Shown one piece after another: positions 51,087-59,953 of a stretch of 64,000 nt of DNA (its first letter is position 1; every line of letters begins with the position of its first letter). The notes under the pieces were generated by a model, which was not told the origin of the DNA, did not search any database, and worked only from the letters and a program-made list of their open reading frames with translations. The DNA lies in assembly GCA_964647255.1 (NCBI GenBank), contig CAZYGI010000003.1, positions 1 through 64,000 of the forward strand. The letters run 5' to 3'. This DNA is from CAWJEL01 sp964647255. Its GTDB lineage: Bacteria; Chloroflexota; Anaerolineae; CG2-30-64-16. A program made the position numbers and the translations under genes.

Positions 51087-52181
51087 TTACGCGTCGAAAC
51101 CGATCTTTTTGTGCCGGATCATCACACTCTCCGCAAGGCCGATGCCTAGCAGGGTTGACCACAGCGAACTGCCGCCGTAGCTCACGAGCGGCAGCGGGAT
51201 GCCGGTCACCGGCATGATATTCAAGTTCATGCCGATGTTGATCACAAGCTGAAACAAGATCATTGCCGCTACGCCGACGGCGATCAACATCCCGAAAGTG
51301 TCGCGCGAGAGCGAGGCGATGCGCACCAGCCGGAACAGCAGCAGGGCGAACAGCACGATCAGGATCACCGCGCCGACAAAGCCCAACTCCTCTGCAGTCA
51401 CGGAAAATATGAAGTCGGAATGGCGCACCCGCAGGAATTGCAGTTGGCTCTGCGAACCGCGGAACAGGCCGCGGCCCAGCCAGCCGCCCGAACCGATGCC
51501 GATCAACGCCTGCTTGATGTTGTAGAGCTGATCCGGGTCAACGCGGCTCGGATCCACCACCATAAAGACGCGATCCTTCATGTAGTCCTGCAGTACGTAC
51601 CGCCAGGCAAAGATCGCGCCGGCCACCGAGGCCGCGCCCAGGAGGAGCGCGTGCCCCACCCGGAGTCCGCCGACGATCAGCATGATGACGCCGATCGCCA
51701 GCACCGTGACCGCCGTGCCGAGATTGGGCTGCAAGTAGATGAGCACGACCGCCGGCAGGATCAGCGCAAGCGCGCCGATCGGCGTCCAAAAGCTGCCCAG
51801 CTTCTCCTCACGTGAGGCCAGGAAGTGCGCCAGCGCCAGGATCAGGGCGATTTTGGCGAACTCCGACGGCTGGAGCAGAAACTCGCCCAGCTTCAGCCAC
51901 CGCTGCGCCCCGCCCGCCACGGTGCCGATCACCGCGATCACCGCCACGAAGGCCAGAAAGAAGCCATAAATCGGATAGGCCAGGCTCTCCAGCAGCCGGT
52001 AGTCCAGGGCGGCGGCGCCGAACAGCAGGAGCAGCCCCAGGAGCAGGAACCCGGCCTGCCGATACGGCCATAGCGCGTAGAGCTTGTTGCCGGCGAGCGC
52101 GCTGGCGACCATGATGACGCCAAAGGCGCCTAGCGCCAACACCAGCCCCAACAGGGTGAAATCGAACCGGCGGAGGAACAT
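51087..52181 (-). CDS. rodA: Rod-shape-determining glycosyltransferase RodA
   Basis: A 364-residue SEDS-family peptidoglycan polymerase with ten hydrophobic segments. Family motifs: GGAQRWLKLGEFLLQPSEFAK, YLQPNLGTAV, IGSGGWLGRGLFRGSQSQ, HSDFIFSVTAEELGFVG and the C-terminal GIPLPLVSYGGSS. It polymerises lipid II together with PBP2, encoded just upstream. ATG 52181 is preferred to a TTG at 52205 inside the PBP2 gene. Confidence 0.94.
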   Translation of the reverse strand: MFLRRFDFTLLGLVLALGAFGVIMVASALAGNKLYALWPYRQAGFLLLGLLLLFGAAALDYRLLESLAYPIYGFFLAFVAVIAVIGTVAGGAQRWLKLGEFLLQPSEFAKIALILALAHFLASREEKLGSFWTPIGALALILPAVVLIYLQPNLGTAVTVLAIGVIMLIVGGLRVGHALLLGAASVAGAIFAWRYVLQDYMKDRVFMVVDPSRVDPDQLYNIKQALIGIGSGGWLGRGLFRGSQSQLQFLRVRHSDFIFSVTAEELGFVGAVILIVLFALLLFRLVRIASLSRDTFGMLIAVGVAAMILFQLVINIGMNLNIMPVTGIPLPLVSYGGSSLWSTLLGIGLAESVMIRHKKIGFDA

Positions 52182-52194
52182 CTGTCTCACGTGA

Positions 52195-54294
52195 TTACTT
52201 CCCAAAATAGGCGTTCAGGATCTTACTCGCCACAGGCGCGGCCACCGATGAGCCTTCGCCGCCATTGGCGATGAACACGGTGACGACGATCTCCGGGTCG
52301 TTGTACGGCGCAAACGACGTGAACCAGGCATGCGTCGGCAGGTTGCCCTTGTCATCGCGATCTGGTTTGCCGTCCTTGTTGTCATCGCGTGCGAACTCGG
52401 CGGTGCCGGTCTTGCCGGCGACGAGGACGCCCGGCACCCGCACGCGCGTGGCTGTGCCATTGGGCCAGTTCACTGCGCCGAACATGCCTTCGCGGACGAC
52501 ATCCAGGTTGGCCGCATCCACCGGCACATCACGCAAGGGCTTCGGCGTGAACGGGCTGACAACGTTCCCGGCGTCATCGGTGAGATGATCCACGAGCTGC
52601 GGCCGCCACAAGTGGCCCCGGTTGGCGACGGCCGCGGTGGCTGCCGCCATCTGCAGCGGGGTCGCCAGGATATAGCCCTGACCGATGCTCATGTTATACG
52701 TGTCACCGGTCAGCCAGTTCTCCGCGTAATTGATCCGCTTCCACTTCGAGTCGGGCACCAGGCCCGCGACCTCGCCCGGCAGCTCGATGCCGGTGACGGC
52801 GCCCAGGCCGAACAGCCTGGCATAGTCGCCCACCGCCTTCGAGCCCAGCCCAACAAAGCGATCCGGATACCCGCCGCCCAGTTCATAGAAGAAGATATCA
52901 TCCGAGACCGCCAGCGCGTCCCGCACCGTGATCATGCCGTGACCATACCCATATTTGGCATTCCAGGAGACGAACGGCTGCGCCAGGCTGCGATCCCACG
53001 GGAAATACTCGTTAGGCAGCCAGATGACCCCGTCATTGACGCCGTCGAAACCGTCGCCAAGCCGGGTGCGGGCGGTGATCACACCCTCCTGCAGCCCGCC
53101 CGCGCTGACGATGATCTTGAAGATCGAGCCGGGCGGGTACCGGCCGCTGATCGCGCGGTTGAAGAGCGGCAGGTTCGGATCGGTGGTGAGCGCCTGCCAC
53201 CCCTCCTCCGTGATCCCCTTTGTAAACAGGTTGTTGTCGTAGCTCGGCAGGCTGACCAGCGCCCGGACCTTCCCGTCGCGCGGATCGAGCGCGATGGCGA
53301 CGGCCTGCGTGGCCTTTGTGAAGCCGCTTGAGCTGTCCAACGCCGCCTGCAAGGCCTCGGTGGTTGCCCGCTGCAACTCGCTGTCGAGGCTCAACACAAG
53401 ATTATAGCCCGGCTGCGTCGGCTCGTTCTCGCCAACCGTGCGAACCCGGCGGCCCTGGACATCCACCTCGATCGTCTGGCGGCCCGGTTTGCCGCGGAGC
53501 TGGTCCTCGAACGCGACCTCCAGCCCGGTCAAGCCGACCTGGTCGTCGCGCTGATAGCCTAAGTCAAGATAATCCTGAAGCTGCGACTCCGGGACATGCC
53601 CCATGTAACCGATGATGTGGGATGTCAACGCACCGGTCGGGTAATCACGGATCGGCTCCAGCAGAAGCTGCACCCCCGGCAAGTTGACGGCATCTTCGGC
53701 GATCTGGAAAGCGGTTTCCTCTTCGACGTAGCGCGCAATCGTGATGGGCTGATACGCGCCGCCCGTCAGGCCATCGAGGATGCCCTTCTCGATGTCAGCG
53801 CGCGCCATCACCCACGGCTGCCGCTCAAGCAGGGCCGGGACGGGGGTCGGAGACGCACCCGGCTTGGCGCCTGTCTTGGGCGCCGCGGTCGGCGCGGGGG
53901 TCGGCGCGGCCTCCGCCTGGCCGATGAAGTCCGGGAGGGCCGCCACCGGCCGGCTGAGGATCTCGAGCAGACGGTTCAGCACCGCGGTGCCGGGCACACC
54001 CGCGGGATCATCGGCATCCTCCGGGTCGTCGGGCAGATCGCCCGGCACGATGACGACGCTGAAACTGGGCCGGTTGCGCGCCAAGATGACGCCATTACTG
54101 TCGTAGATAACCCCGCGCGGCGCGGCGACATCCACCTCGCGCAGACGGTTTTGGTCCGCCAGCAGGCGATACTTTTCGCCGGCCACCATCTGGAGCTGCC
54201 ACAGCCGGCTGATCAAGCCGACCACCGCCAGCAAGATCATGGCTTGCAGGATCAGCAGGCGGCTGCGACCCGCTGAGCGTTTCCCACGTACCAC
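52195..54294 (-). CDS. mrdA: Penicillin-binding protein 2 (transpeptidase of the elongasome)
   Basis: A 699-residue class B PBP: one N-terminal TM helix (ILQAMILLAVVGLISRLWQL), a pedestal domain, then the transpeptidase domain with GRYPPGSIFKI (SxxK nucleophile), AVSDDIFFYE (SxD) and AGKTGTAE (KTG). A P/A/T-rich segment (about residues 128-160) interrupts the pedestal and looks like a flexible insertion. GTG start one base after the mreD stop. It cross-links glycan made by RodA. Confidence 0.94.
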   Translation of the reverse strand: MVRGKRSAGRSRLLILQAMILLAVVGLISRLWQLQMVAGEKYRLLADQNRLREVDVAAPRGVIYDSNGVILARNRPSFSVVIVPGDLPDDPEDADDPAGVPGTAVLNRLLEILSRPVAALPDFIGQAEAAPTPAPTAAPKTGAKPGASPTPVPALLERQPWVMARADIEKGILDGLTGGAYQPITIARYVEEETAFQIAEDAVNLPGVQLLLEPIRDYPTGALTSHIIGYMGHVPESQLQDYLDLGYQRDDQVGLTGLEVAFEDQLRGKPGRQTIEVDVQGRRVRTVGENEPTQPGYNLVLSLDSELQRATTEALQAALDSSSGFTKATQAVAIALDPRDGKVRALVSLPSYDNNLFTKGITEEGWQALTTDPNLPLFNRAISGRYPPGSIFKIIVSAGGLQEGVITARTRLGDGFDGVNDGVIWLPNEYFPWDRSLAQPFVSWNAKYGYGHGMITVRDALAVSDDIFFYELGGGYPDRFVGLGSKAVGDYARLFGLGAVTGIELPGEVAGLVPDSKWKRINYAENWLTGDTYNMSIGQGYILATPLQMAAATAAVANRGHLWRPQLVDHLTDDAGNVVSPFTPKPLRDVPVDAANLDVVREGMFGAVNWPNGTATRVRVPGVLVAGKTGTAEFARDDNKDGKPDRDDKGNLPTHAWFTSFAPYNDPEIVVTVFIANGGEGSSVAAPVASKILNAYFGK

Positions 54295-54295
54295 G

Positions 54296-54820
54296 TCACC
54301 ACTCCATCTTCGCCGTGCCCACGTGTGTCGCCACCCACCGCAAGAATGGGTAGATCACTGCGGTCAACAGCACATTCAACGCCAGTTCCGGCAGGACCAC
54401 CCGCATCATGGTGTTGCCCACTGCCACCGGCACATGGCGCACCTGCATCAAGAGCAGATTGATGCCGCCGAAGATCAAGGTCGCCAGCGCCACCAGAACC
54501 AGCGGCAACGGCGCAGCGGTCGAGAAAACACGGCTGCGGCCCAGTCCGGCCAGGAAACACGCCGGCATGAGCGCCAGGGGGGTCGTGCCCAGCGGCGTGC
54601 CGGCGATCAAATCAACACCCAGGCCCCCAGCAAAGGCCCACAGCAGACCGTCGGAAACGCTGGACAGCATGCTCCAGCAAATCGTCACCACAAGCAATAG
54701 GTTCGGACTGGCCCCAAAAAAGCGCAGGCGCGCCAACAGCGTGCCTTGAATGACCACAACAAGGGTGATGATCAACAGGCCCAGGTAGATGCCGCTGCCG
54801 TGTTGGCGTGGCTCGATCAC
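54296..54820 (-). CDS. mreD: Rod-shape-determining protein MreD
   Basis: A 174-residue membrane protein with about five TM helices, the typical MreD size and position. It has SPNLLLVVTICWSMLSS and a Gly-rich third segment (FAGGLGVDLIAGTPLG) as in the family. GTG start three bases after mreC. It bridges MreC to the rest of the elongasome. Confidence 0.88.
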   Translation of the reverse strand: MIEPRQHGSGIYLGLLIITLVVVIQGTLLARLRFFGASPNLLLVVTICWSMLSSVSDGLLWAFAGGLGVDLIAGTPLGTTPLALMPACFLAGLGRSRVFSTAAPLPLVLVALATLIFGGINLLLMQVRHVPVAVGNTMMRVVLPELALNVLLTAVIYPFLRWVATHVGTAKMEW

Positions 54821-54823
54821 GCG

Positions 54824-55666
54824 CTACCCCACGCTTTCCAGATCATCAGGTTCGAAATTGGTGATGACCAGGACGAATTCGAGCTTATCGAAGTCAACCG
54901 TCGGCCGGATCGTTGCCTGCTGAAACATGTCGAAATCTCGCTTCTTCACCTCGGTGATTTGGCCGATCACCAGATTCTTCGGAAAAGCGCCTCCCAGCCC
55001 AGAAGTGATCACCAGGTCGCCCACGCTGATGTCGGCGTCCTGCGGAAGATAGTCCATGATGGGCGCTGCGCCGGGCTGGCCGGAGACCACGCCCACAGCG
55101 CGATTCCGTTGCACCAACGCTTGCACACCGCTGGACGGATCGGTCAACGGCAGCACGGTCGCGGTGGTCGGCCCGACTTTGAGGATGCGCCCGACCAGGC
55201 CACGCTCGGTCACGACGGGCATGCCCGGTTTGATGCCGTGCTCGCTGCCGAGATCAATGGTCAACGCCGAGGCGTAGTTGGTGGGGGCGCGGCTGAGCAC
55301 GCGCGCGATCACCTGGCCGCCACGAAAATCATACAACGGATTGATCTGCGCGAAGCGGAGCAGCTCGCGCAGGCGCGCGTTCTCCGCCTCCACTTCCTTC
55401 AGACGGAGATTGTCAATCGTCAGCGTGTCCACCTGGGTCGTGAGCTGTTGATTGAGGGTGCGCAGCGATGTCAAATCCTGGGCGGCGCTGATCACATTGC
55501 TCGCCTGACGCGCCACGCCGTTGAAGAAGGTCAAGAACGGCTGCGCCACCTGCGCGGCGCCGCCTTCGAGCGGCGCCAGGTTCCCGGTGGAGGACAGGAT
55601 CAACAGCACCAGGCAGATGGCGGCTAGAAGGAAGAAGAGGATCGTAGAACCAGAGATACGCTTCAT
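54824..55666 (-). CDS. mreC: Rod-shape-determining protein MreC
   Basis: A 280-residue protein: TM anchor ILFFLLAAICLVLLILSS, a coiled coil (about residues 65-110, LTTQVDTLTIDNLRLKEVEAENARL), then the beta-barrel domain with GMPVVTERGLVGRIL, DISVGDLVITSGLGGAFPKNLVIG. It organises PBP2-RodA outside the membrane. ATG 55666 is chosen to begin directly before the TM segment. Confidence 0.93.
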   Translation of the reverse strand: MKRISGSTILFFLLAAICLVLLILSSTGNLAPLEGGAAQVAQPFLTFFNGVARQASNVISAAQDLTSLRTLNQQLTTQVDTLTIDNLRLKEVEAENARLRELLRFAQINPLYDFRGGQVIARVLSRAPTNYASALTIDLGSEHGIKPGMPVVTERGLVGRILKVGPTTATVLPLTDPSSGVQALVQRNRAVGVVSGQPGAAPIMDYLPQDADISVGDLVITSGLGGAFPKNLVIGQITEVKKRDFDMFQQATIRPTVDFDKLEFVLVITNFEPDDLESVG

Positions 55667-55703
55667 GTGGACAGCGGCTTGAAAACGGCAGATATCTGAA
55701 CTA

Positions 55704-55746
55704 CGCCGCACCGGTCCCGGCAAAAGCTGGGGGACGCGGTGCGGCG
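55704..55746. other. Inverted repeat between mreB and mreC
   Basis: A 10-bp perfect inverted repeat (CGCCGCACCG, 55704-55713, with 55737-55746) and a 23-base loop lie in the only sizeable gap of the mre run. There is no T-tract, so it is perhaps an RNA-processing or stability element. Confidence 0.5.
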
Positions 55747-55790
55747 CAAGTGCTGCGGTGCGTCAAAGAATCGGCTACTGCACGACCAGA

Positions 55791-56855
55791 TCAGGTGTGC
55801 AGGGTGCTTCCGCGCTGCATACTGGCAAGCGTCTTCTGGAGCACATCGAAGTCCTCCAGCACCCGCCCGGCCCCGCGCGCGACGCAGCTCAACGCGTCCT
55901 CGGCCACGTAGACCTTCATCTTGGTCTCTTCGGTCAGCCGCTGGGCCAGCCCTTTAAGCAGCGCGCCGCCGCCGGCCAGGGCAATCCCGTGCTCCATCAG
56001 GTCGGCCACCAGCTCCGGCGGGGTCTCATCAACCGCCTGCTTGATGGTGTCCACGATGATGCCCACCGAATTGCGCAGCGCCTCGCGCAACTCGACAGAG
56101 CTAACATCCACCGCCTCAGGCAGCCCTGTCACCAGGTTGCGGCCGCGGATTTCGACCGTGATCTCCGGGTCCAGGGGATACGCGGAGCCGGCCTGAATTT
56201 TGACCTTCTCGGACATCTGCTCGCCGATCAAGAGATTGTACTTCTGCCGGCAGTAGTTGATGATATCGTCGTTCATCTCATCGCCGGCGACGCGAATCGA
56301 GCGGGCGACCACGATGCCGCCGAGCGACGTCACCGCGACCTCGGTGGTGCCGCCGCCGATGTCCACGACCATGCTGCCGCGCGCATCCGAGACGGGCAGG
56401 TTCGCACCGATAGCCGCGGCCATTGGCTCTTCGATCAAGTACGCCTCGCGCGCACCGGCACTCAACGTCGCGTCGAAGACCGCACGCTTCTCCACTTCCG
56501 TCACACCGCTGGGAATGCCGACCACCACCCGCGGGCGCGGCACACGCAGCATCATCCGGCTGTGCACCTTATGGATGAAGTAATGCAACATCTGCTCGGT
56601 GACGTCGAAATCGGAGATGACGCCATCGCGCAAGGGCCGAATAGCAACGATGTTGCACGGTGTGCGCCCCACCATCTCCTTCGCCTCGGAGCCGATGGCG
56701 AGCACGCGCTTCGTCTTCTTGTCAATGGCAACCACCGAAGGCTCGTTGATGACAATGCCCTTGTTGCGCACAGAAACCAGGGTGTTGGCGGTGCCCAGGT
56801 CAATGCCGATATCGAGCGAGAACAGGCCAAGAAGCCAGTTAAGTGGACTGACCAC
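55791..56855 (-). CDS. mreB: Rod-shape-determining protein MreB
   Basis: A 354-residue actin-like ATPase that guides lateral wall synthesis. Phosphate loops DIGIDLGTANTLV and VVDIGGGTTEVAV, the connecting IPSGVTEVEKRAV and adenosine motif ALAGGGALLKGL are intact. GTG start with AGGAG upstream and a C-terminus like other MreB. It is the first gene of the leftward run and has its own promoter. Confidence 0.96.
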   Translation of the reverse strand: MVSPLNWLLGLFSLDIGIDLGTANTLVSVRNKGIVINEPSVVAIDKKTKRVLAIGSEAKEMVGRTPCNIVAIRPLRDGVISDFDVTEQMLHYFIHKVHSRMMLRVPRPRVVVGIPSGVTEVEKRAVFDATLSAGAREAYLIEEPMAAAIGANLPVSDARGSMVVDIGGGTTEVAVTSLGGIVVARSIRVAGDEMNDDIINYCRQKYNLLIGEQMSEKVKIQAGSAYPLDPEITVEIRGRNLVTGLPEAVDVSSVELREALRNSVGIIVDTIKQAVDETPPELVADLMEHGIALAGGGALLKGLAQRLTEETKMKVYVAEDALSCVARGAGRVLEDFDVLQKTLASMQRGSTLHT

Positions 56856-56974
56856 GCGCTATTGCTCCTGTCTGAGTTGGATACGGCGAAGATCGGCCAT
56901 GGCTGATCAACCGAGTCGCGTGATATCCAACAGAATTCACTGCCGGCGAGATTCATCTCGCGCAAGATAGCGCG

Positions 56975-57004
56975 ATTATAACATTCCGCGAACATATTCC
57001 CCAA
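56975..57004 (-). promoter_or_regulatory. mreB operon promoter
   Basis: On the minus strand TTGGGG (56999-57004), 18 bases and TATAAT (56975-56980), with a leader of about 113 bases containing short hairpins. Confidence 0.6.
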
Positions 57005-57018
57005 ATCGCCTCGACAGG

Positions 57019-57048
57019 TTGGGGATACCGCCAGAGTGGTGGTATGAT
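57019..57048 (+). promoter_or_regulatory. tilS promoter, leaderless arrangement
   Basis: TTGGGG (57019-57024), 18 bases and TATGAT (57043-57048), seven bases before the ATG at 57056. Confidence 0.6.
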
Positions 57049-57055
57049 CGTCCCG

Positions 57056-58591
57056 ATGGACGATCTTTTGCGCCGGGTTGCGCGCGACGCCGGGCGGTAT
57101 CGCCTGTTTGCGCCGGGAGAGGCGGTGGTCGCCGGCATTTCGGGCGGCCCCGATTCGCTGTGTCTGCTCCACGTGTTACACCGCCTGGCGCCGCAGCTCG
57201 GATTGCGGCTTCACGTGGCCCATCTGAACCACGGTCTGCGCGGCGCGGAGGCCGACGCTGACGCCGCGTTCGTCGCCGACTTCGCGGCCGGGCTCGGCCT
57301 GCCTTGCACCATCGGCCGCGCGGAGGTGGCGCGGGCGGCGACCGAAGGCGGCCTATCGCTGGAAGAGGCCGGACGGCAGGCGCGTTATCGCTTCCTCGCC
57401 GGGGTGGCGGCCTCGGTGGGCGCGGCCACGATCGCCGTGGGCCACAACGCCGACGACCAGGCCGAGACAGTGCTGATGCACTTCCTCCGCGGCAGCGGCG
57501 TGGCCGGGCTGCGCGGGATGCTCCCCCGCACCCTGCTGGCCGACTACCGGATTCCCGGCGCACCACCCACGACCGCGCTGGATGCCGCCGGCTCATCCTG
57601 TCAGACTGTCACCCTGTCACCGCGTCCCCCCGCGCCCCCGCCCCTCCACCTGGTCCGCCCGCTCCTCTTCGTCTCCCGCGGCGAAATCGAGGCGTACTGC
57701 GGCGCGCACGACCTGCGGCCGCGCTTTGATCGCAGCAACGACGATACAACCTTCTCCCGCAACCGGCTGCGCCACGAGCTGCTGCCGATCCTGGAGACCT
57801 ACAACCCCGCCGTGCGCGAAGTGCTTACCCACACCGCGGCGGTGTTGGCCGGTGAGCATGAAATGCTGCGGCGCCAAATCGAGGCCGCGTGGGCGCAGAT
57901 CGGCGCAACCGTTGGCCCCGACGAGACCCGATTTGCGCTGGACGCCTGGCGCGCCCTGCCGCTGGGCCTCCAGCGCGCCACGATCCGCGAGGCGATCCAA
58001 CGCCTGCGCCGCCACCTGCGCAACATCAACTGGGAGCACGTCGAGGCCGCGGTCTGGCTGGGCCGGGAAGGCGCGACAGGACAGGCTGCGACCCTGGCCG
58101 CCGGGCTCGAGCTTCAAATCGGCTCTGGCAGCCTACGCATCGCGGCGGAGGGCGCGGCGTGGCCTCCACCACCCGACCTGCCCCAGATCGCGGCTGAGGT
58201 CGCACTCAATGCGCCCGGCCGCACCGAGATCGGCGCAGGGTGGCAGGTGAACACGACCCGCCTCCTGCGCGCCGGCCTGCTGCCCGCCTTCACCAAAAAC
58301 GCCGATCCGTGGACCGCCTGGCTGGACGCGGGCGTGACGGGCGAGACGCTGACGCTGCGGCCGCGGCTGCCGGGCGACCGCTTCTGCCCCCAGGGCCTCG
58401 GCGGGCACAGCACCAGGCTCAATGAGTTCTTCATCAACGTGAAGCTCCCGCAGCCCGCACGGGCCGGCTGGCCGCTGCTGATCGGTCGCAGCGGCATCGC
58501 CTGGGTCTGTGGCCTCCGCGTGGACCAGCGCGCCGCGGTCGGCCCAGACACGACGGCGGTCTGGGAAGTGCGCTTCGAGCGCGGTGAGTAG
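57056..58591 (+). CDS. tilS: tRNA(Ile)-lysidine synthetase
   Basis: A 511-residue enzyme that converts C34 of the CAU-anticodon tRNA-Ile to lysidine using ATP and lysine. The PP-loop motif AGISGGPDSLCLL is near residue 30, with HVAHLNHGLRG, GHNADDQAETVLMHFLRGSG and FDRSNDDTTFSRNRLRHELLP. Residues about 169-198 (PGAPPTTALDAAGSS... PRPPAPPPLH) are a repeat-derived insertion in a family loop. ATG 57056 is preferred to the GTG-type start upstream because it follows the -10 directly. Confidence 0.93.
   Translation: MDDLLRRVARDAGRYRLFAPGEAVVAGISGGPDSLCLLHVLHRLAPQLGLRLHVAHLNHGLRGAEADADAAFVADFAAGLGLPCTIGRAEVARAATEGGLSLEEAGRQARYRFLAGVAASVGAATIAVGHNADDQAETVLMHFLRGSGVAGLRGMLPRTLLADYRIPGAPPTTALDAAGSSCQTVTLSPRPPAPPPLHLVRPLLFVSRGEIEAYCGAHDLRPRFDRSNDDTTFSRNRLRHELLPILETYNPAVREVLTHTAAVLAGEHEMLRRQIEAAWAQIGATVGPDETRFALDAWRALPLGLQRATIREAIQRLRRHLRNINWEHVEAAVWLGREGATGQAATLAAGLELQIGSGSLRIAAEGAAWPPPPDLPQIAAEVALNAPGRTEIGAGWQVNTTRLLRAGLLPAFTKNADPWTAWLDAGVTGETLTLRPRLPGDRFCPQGLGGHSTRLNEFFINVKLPQPARAGWPLLIGRSGIAWVCGLRVDQRAAVGPDTTAVWEVRFERGE
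57560..57650. repeat. Simple-repeat insertion in tilS
   Basis: Contains TGTCAGACTGTCACCCTGTCACC and C-rich runs of the kind usually seen between genes. It is in frame and encodes a Ser/Thr/Pro-rich loop. Confidence 0.5.
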
Positions 58592-58614
58592 TTCTCGCAC
58601 GCGAGGCATCCTTA

Positions 58615-58652
58615 GTGGGGAGTGCGGCAACCTCAGATGCCGCACTCCCCAC
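58615..58652 (+). terminator. Terminator hairpin after tilS
   Basis: A perfect 15-bp stem (58615-58629 with 58638-58652) and 8-base loop lie 24 bases after the tilS stop. It is followed by ACTTTGG, without a long T-tract. Confidence 0.7.
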
Positions 58653-58696
58653 ACTTTGGCTGCGCCGCAGCGGGCGGGAAGCCGCGTTACGTTTCT

Positions 58697-58725
58697 TTGT
58701 GTCTTTCGCCCTTTCTGAGTATGAT
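58697..58725 (+). promoter_or_regulatory. Promoter of RlmI-like paralogue 2, leaderless arrangement
   Basis: TTGTGT (58697-58702), 17 bases and TATGAT (58720-58725), seven bases before the ATG at 58733. Confidence 0.6.
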
Positions 58726-58732
58726 TCCGCCC

Positions 58733-59926
58733 ATGTCTGCATCCGTCCAGCTTCAGCCCGGCAAAGACAAACCGGTGCGCCAGCGGCATCCCTGGGTCTT
58801 CTCAGGCGCCATCGCGCGCGTGATCGGGGAGCCGGCGCCGGGCGAGATCGTCGAGGTGTTGGATGACCGCGGCGACTGGCTGGCCCGCGGCTACTACAAC
58901 CCCCGCTCGCAAATCGTCGTCCGGCTGCTGACCTGGCAATCGGGGGAGCCGGTGGATCGTGCGTTCTGGCGGCAGAGGTTGTTGGCCGCAGCGGCGGCGC
59001 GCGGCGACCTGAAGCTTGAGCCAGACACGACGGCCTACCGCCTGGTGTACGCCGAGAGCGACGGTCTGCCCGGCCTGATGGTGGACCGCTACGCCGACTG
59101 GCTGGTCGTCCAATTTCTCACGCTGGGCGTCGAGGCCCAACGCGACCGGCTGACCGAGTTGCTGGTCGAGCTCTTCGCCCCGGCCGGCATCGTCGAACGC
59201 TCGGATGCGACGGCGCGCCGGCAGGAGGGCCTGCCCCTGCGCAGCGGCCTGCTGTGGGGCGCGGCGCCGCCGGCCGACCTTGAGCTTCTGGAGCACCGCC
59301 TGCGCTTCCCGGCCGATCTGCTGGGCGGGCAGAAGACCGGCTTCTACGTGGATCAGCGGGAAAACCGCCGGATCGTCGGTGCAGCCGCAAGGGAGCGGCG
59401 GGTGCTGAACGCGTTCAGCTTCACCGGCGCGTTCGGGGTCTATGCGCTGGCCGGGGGCGCGGCCCACGTCACCAACGTGGATGCATCCTACGATGCGTTG
59501 GTCGGCGCGGAAGAGGCGTTGCGGCGCAACGGCTTCGACCCCGATCGCCAGGCTGAGAGCATCTGCGGCGACGTATTCCAGGTACTGCGCGCCTTCCGGG
59601 ACGAAGGCCGGCGTTTCGACCTGGTCATCCTGGACCCGCCCAAGTTTGCCCGGAGCCGGGCTGAGCTCGACGGCGCGGCGCGCGGCTACAAGGACATCAA
59701 CCTGCTCGGACTCAAGCTGCTGACGCCGGGCGGCCTGCTGGCGACCTTCTCTTGTTCCGGGCTGGTGACGCCCGATCTGTTCCAGAAGATCGTCTTCGGC
59801 GCCGGTCTCGATGCACACCGGGACGTCCGCATCCTGGCCCATCTCAGCCAGGGCCCCGACCACCCGATCCTGCTCAGCTTCCCGGAAGGCGCATATCTGA
59901 AGGGATTGTTATGCCGGGCGGAGTGA
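58733..59926 (+). CDS. RlmI-like class I rRNA methyltransferase (paralogue 2)
   Basis: A 397-residue protein: PUA-like N-terminus (LQPGKDKPVRQRHPWVFSGAI), an RlmI-type middle (ESDGLPGLMVDRYAD, GGQKTGFYVDQRENR), SAM motif VLNAFSFTGAFGVYAL, VILDPPKFARS and TFSCSGLV. It is closer than paralogue 1 to the usual RlmI (23S m5C1962) pattern in the DPPKF motif. The start follows the promoter with no ribosome site. It opens a rightward run of five genes. Confidence 0.88.
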   Translation: MSASVQLQPGKDKPVRQRHPWVFSGAIARVIGEPAPGEIVEVLDDRGDWLARGYYNPRSQIVVRLLTWQSGEPVDRAFWRQRLLAAAAARGDLKLEPDTTAYRLVYAESDGLPGLMVDRYADWLVVQFLTLGVEAQRDRLTELLVELFAPAGIVERSDATARRQEGLPLRSGLLWGAAPPADLELLEHRLRFPADLLGGQKTGFYVDQRENRRIVGAAARERRVLNAFSFTGAFGVYALAGGAAHVTNVDASYDALVGAEEALRRNGFDPDRQAESICGDVFQVLRAFRDEGRRFDLVILDPPKFARSRAELDGAARGYKDINLLGLKLLTPGGLLATFSCSGLVTPDLFQKIVFGAGLDAHRDVRILAHLSQGPDHPILLSFPEGAYLKGLLCRAE

Positions 59927-59953
59927 TGGGCCGCGGACGAAGGACGATGGGCC

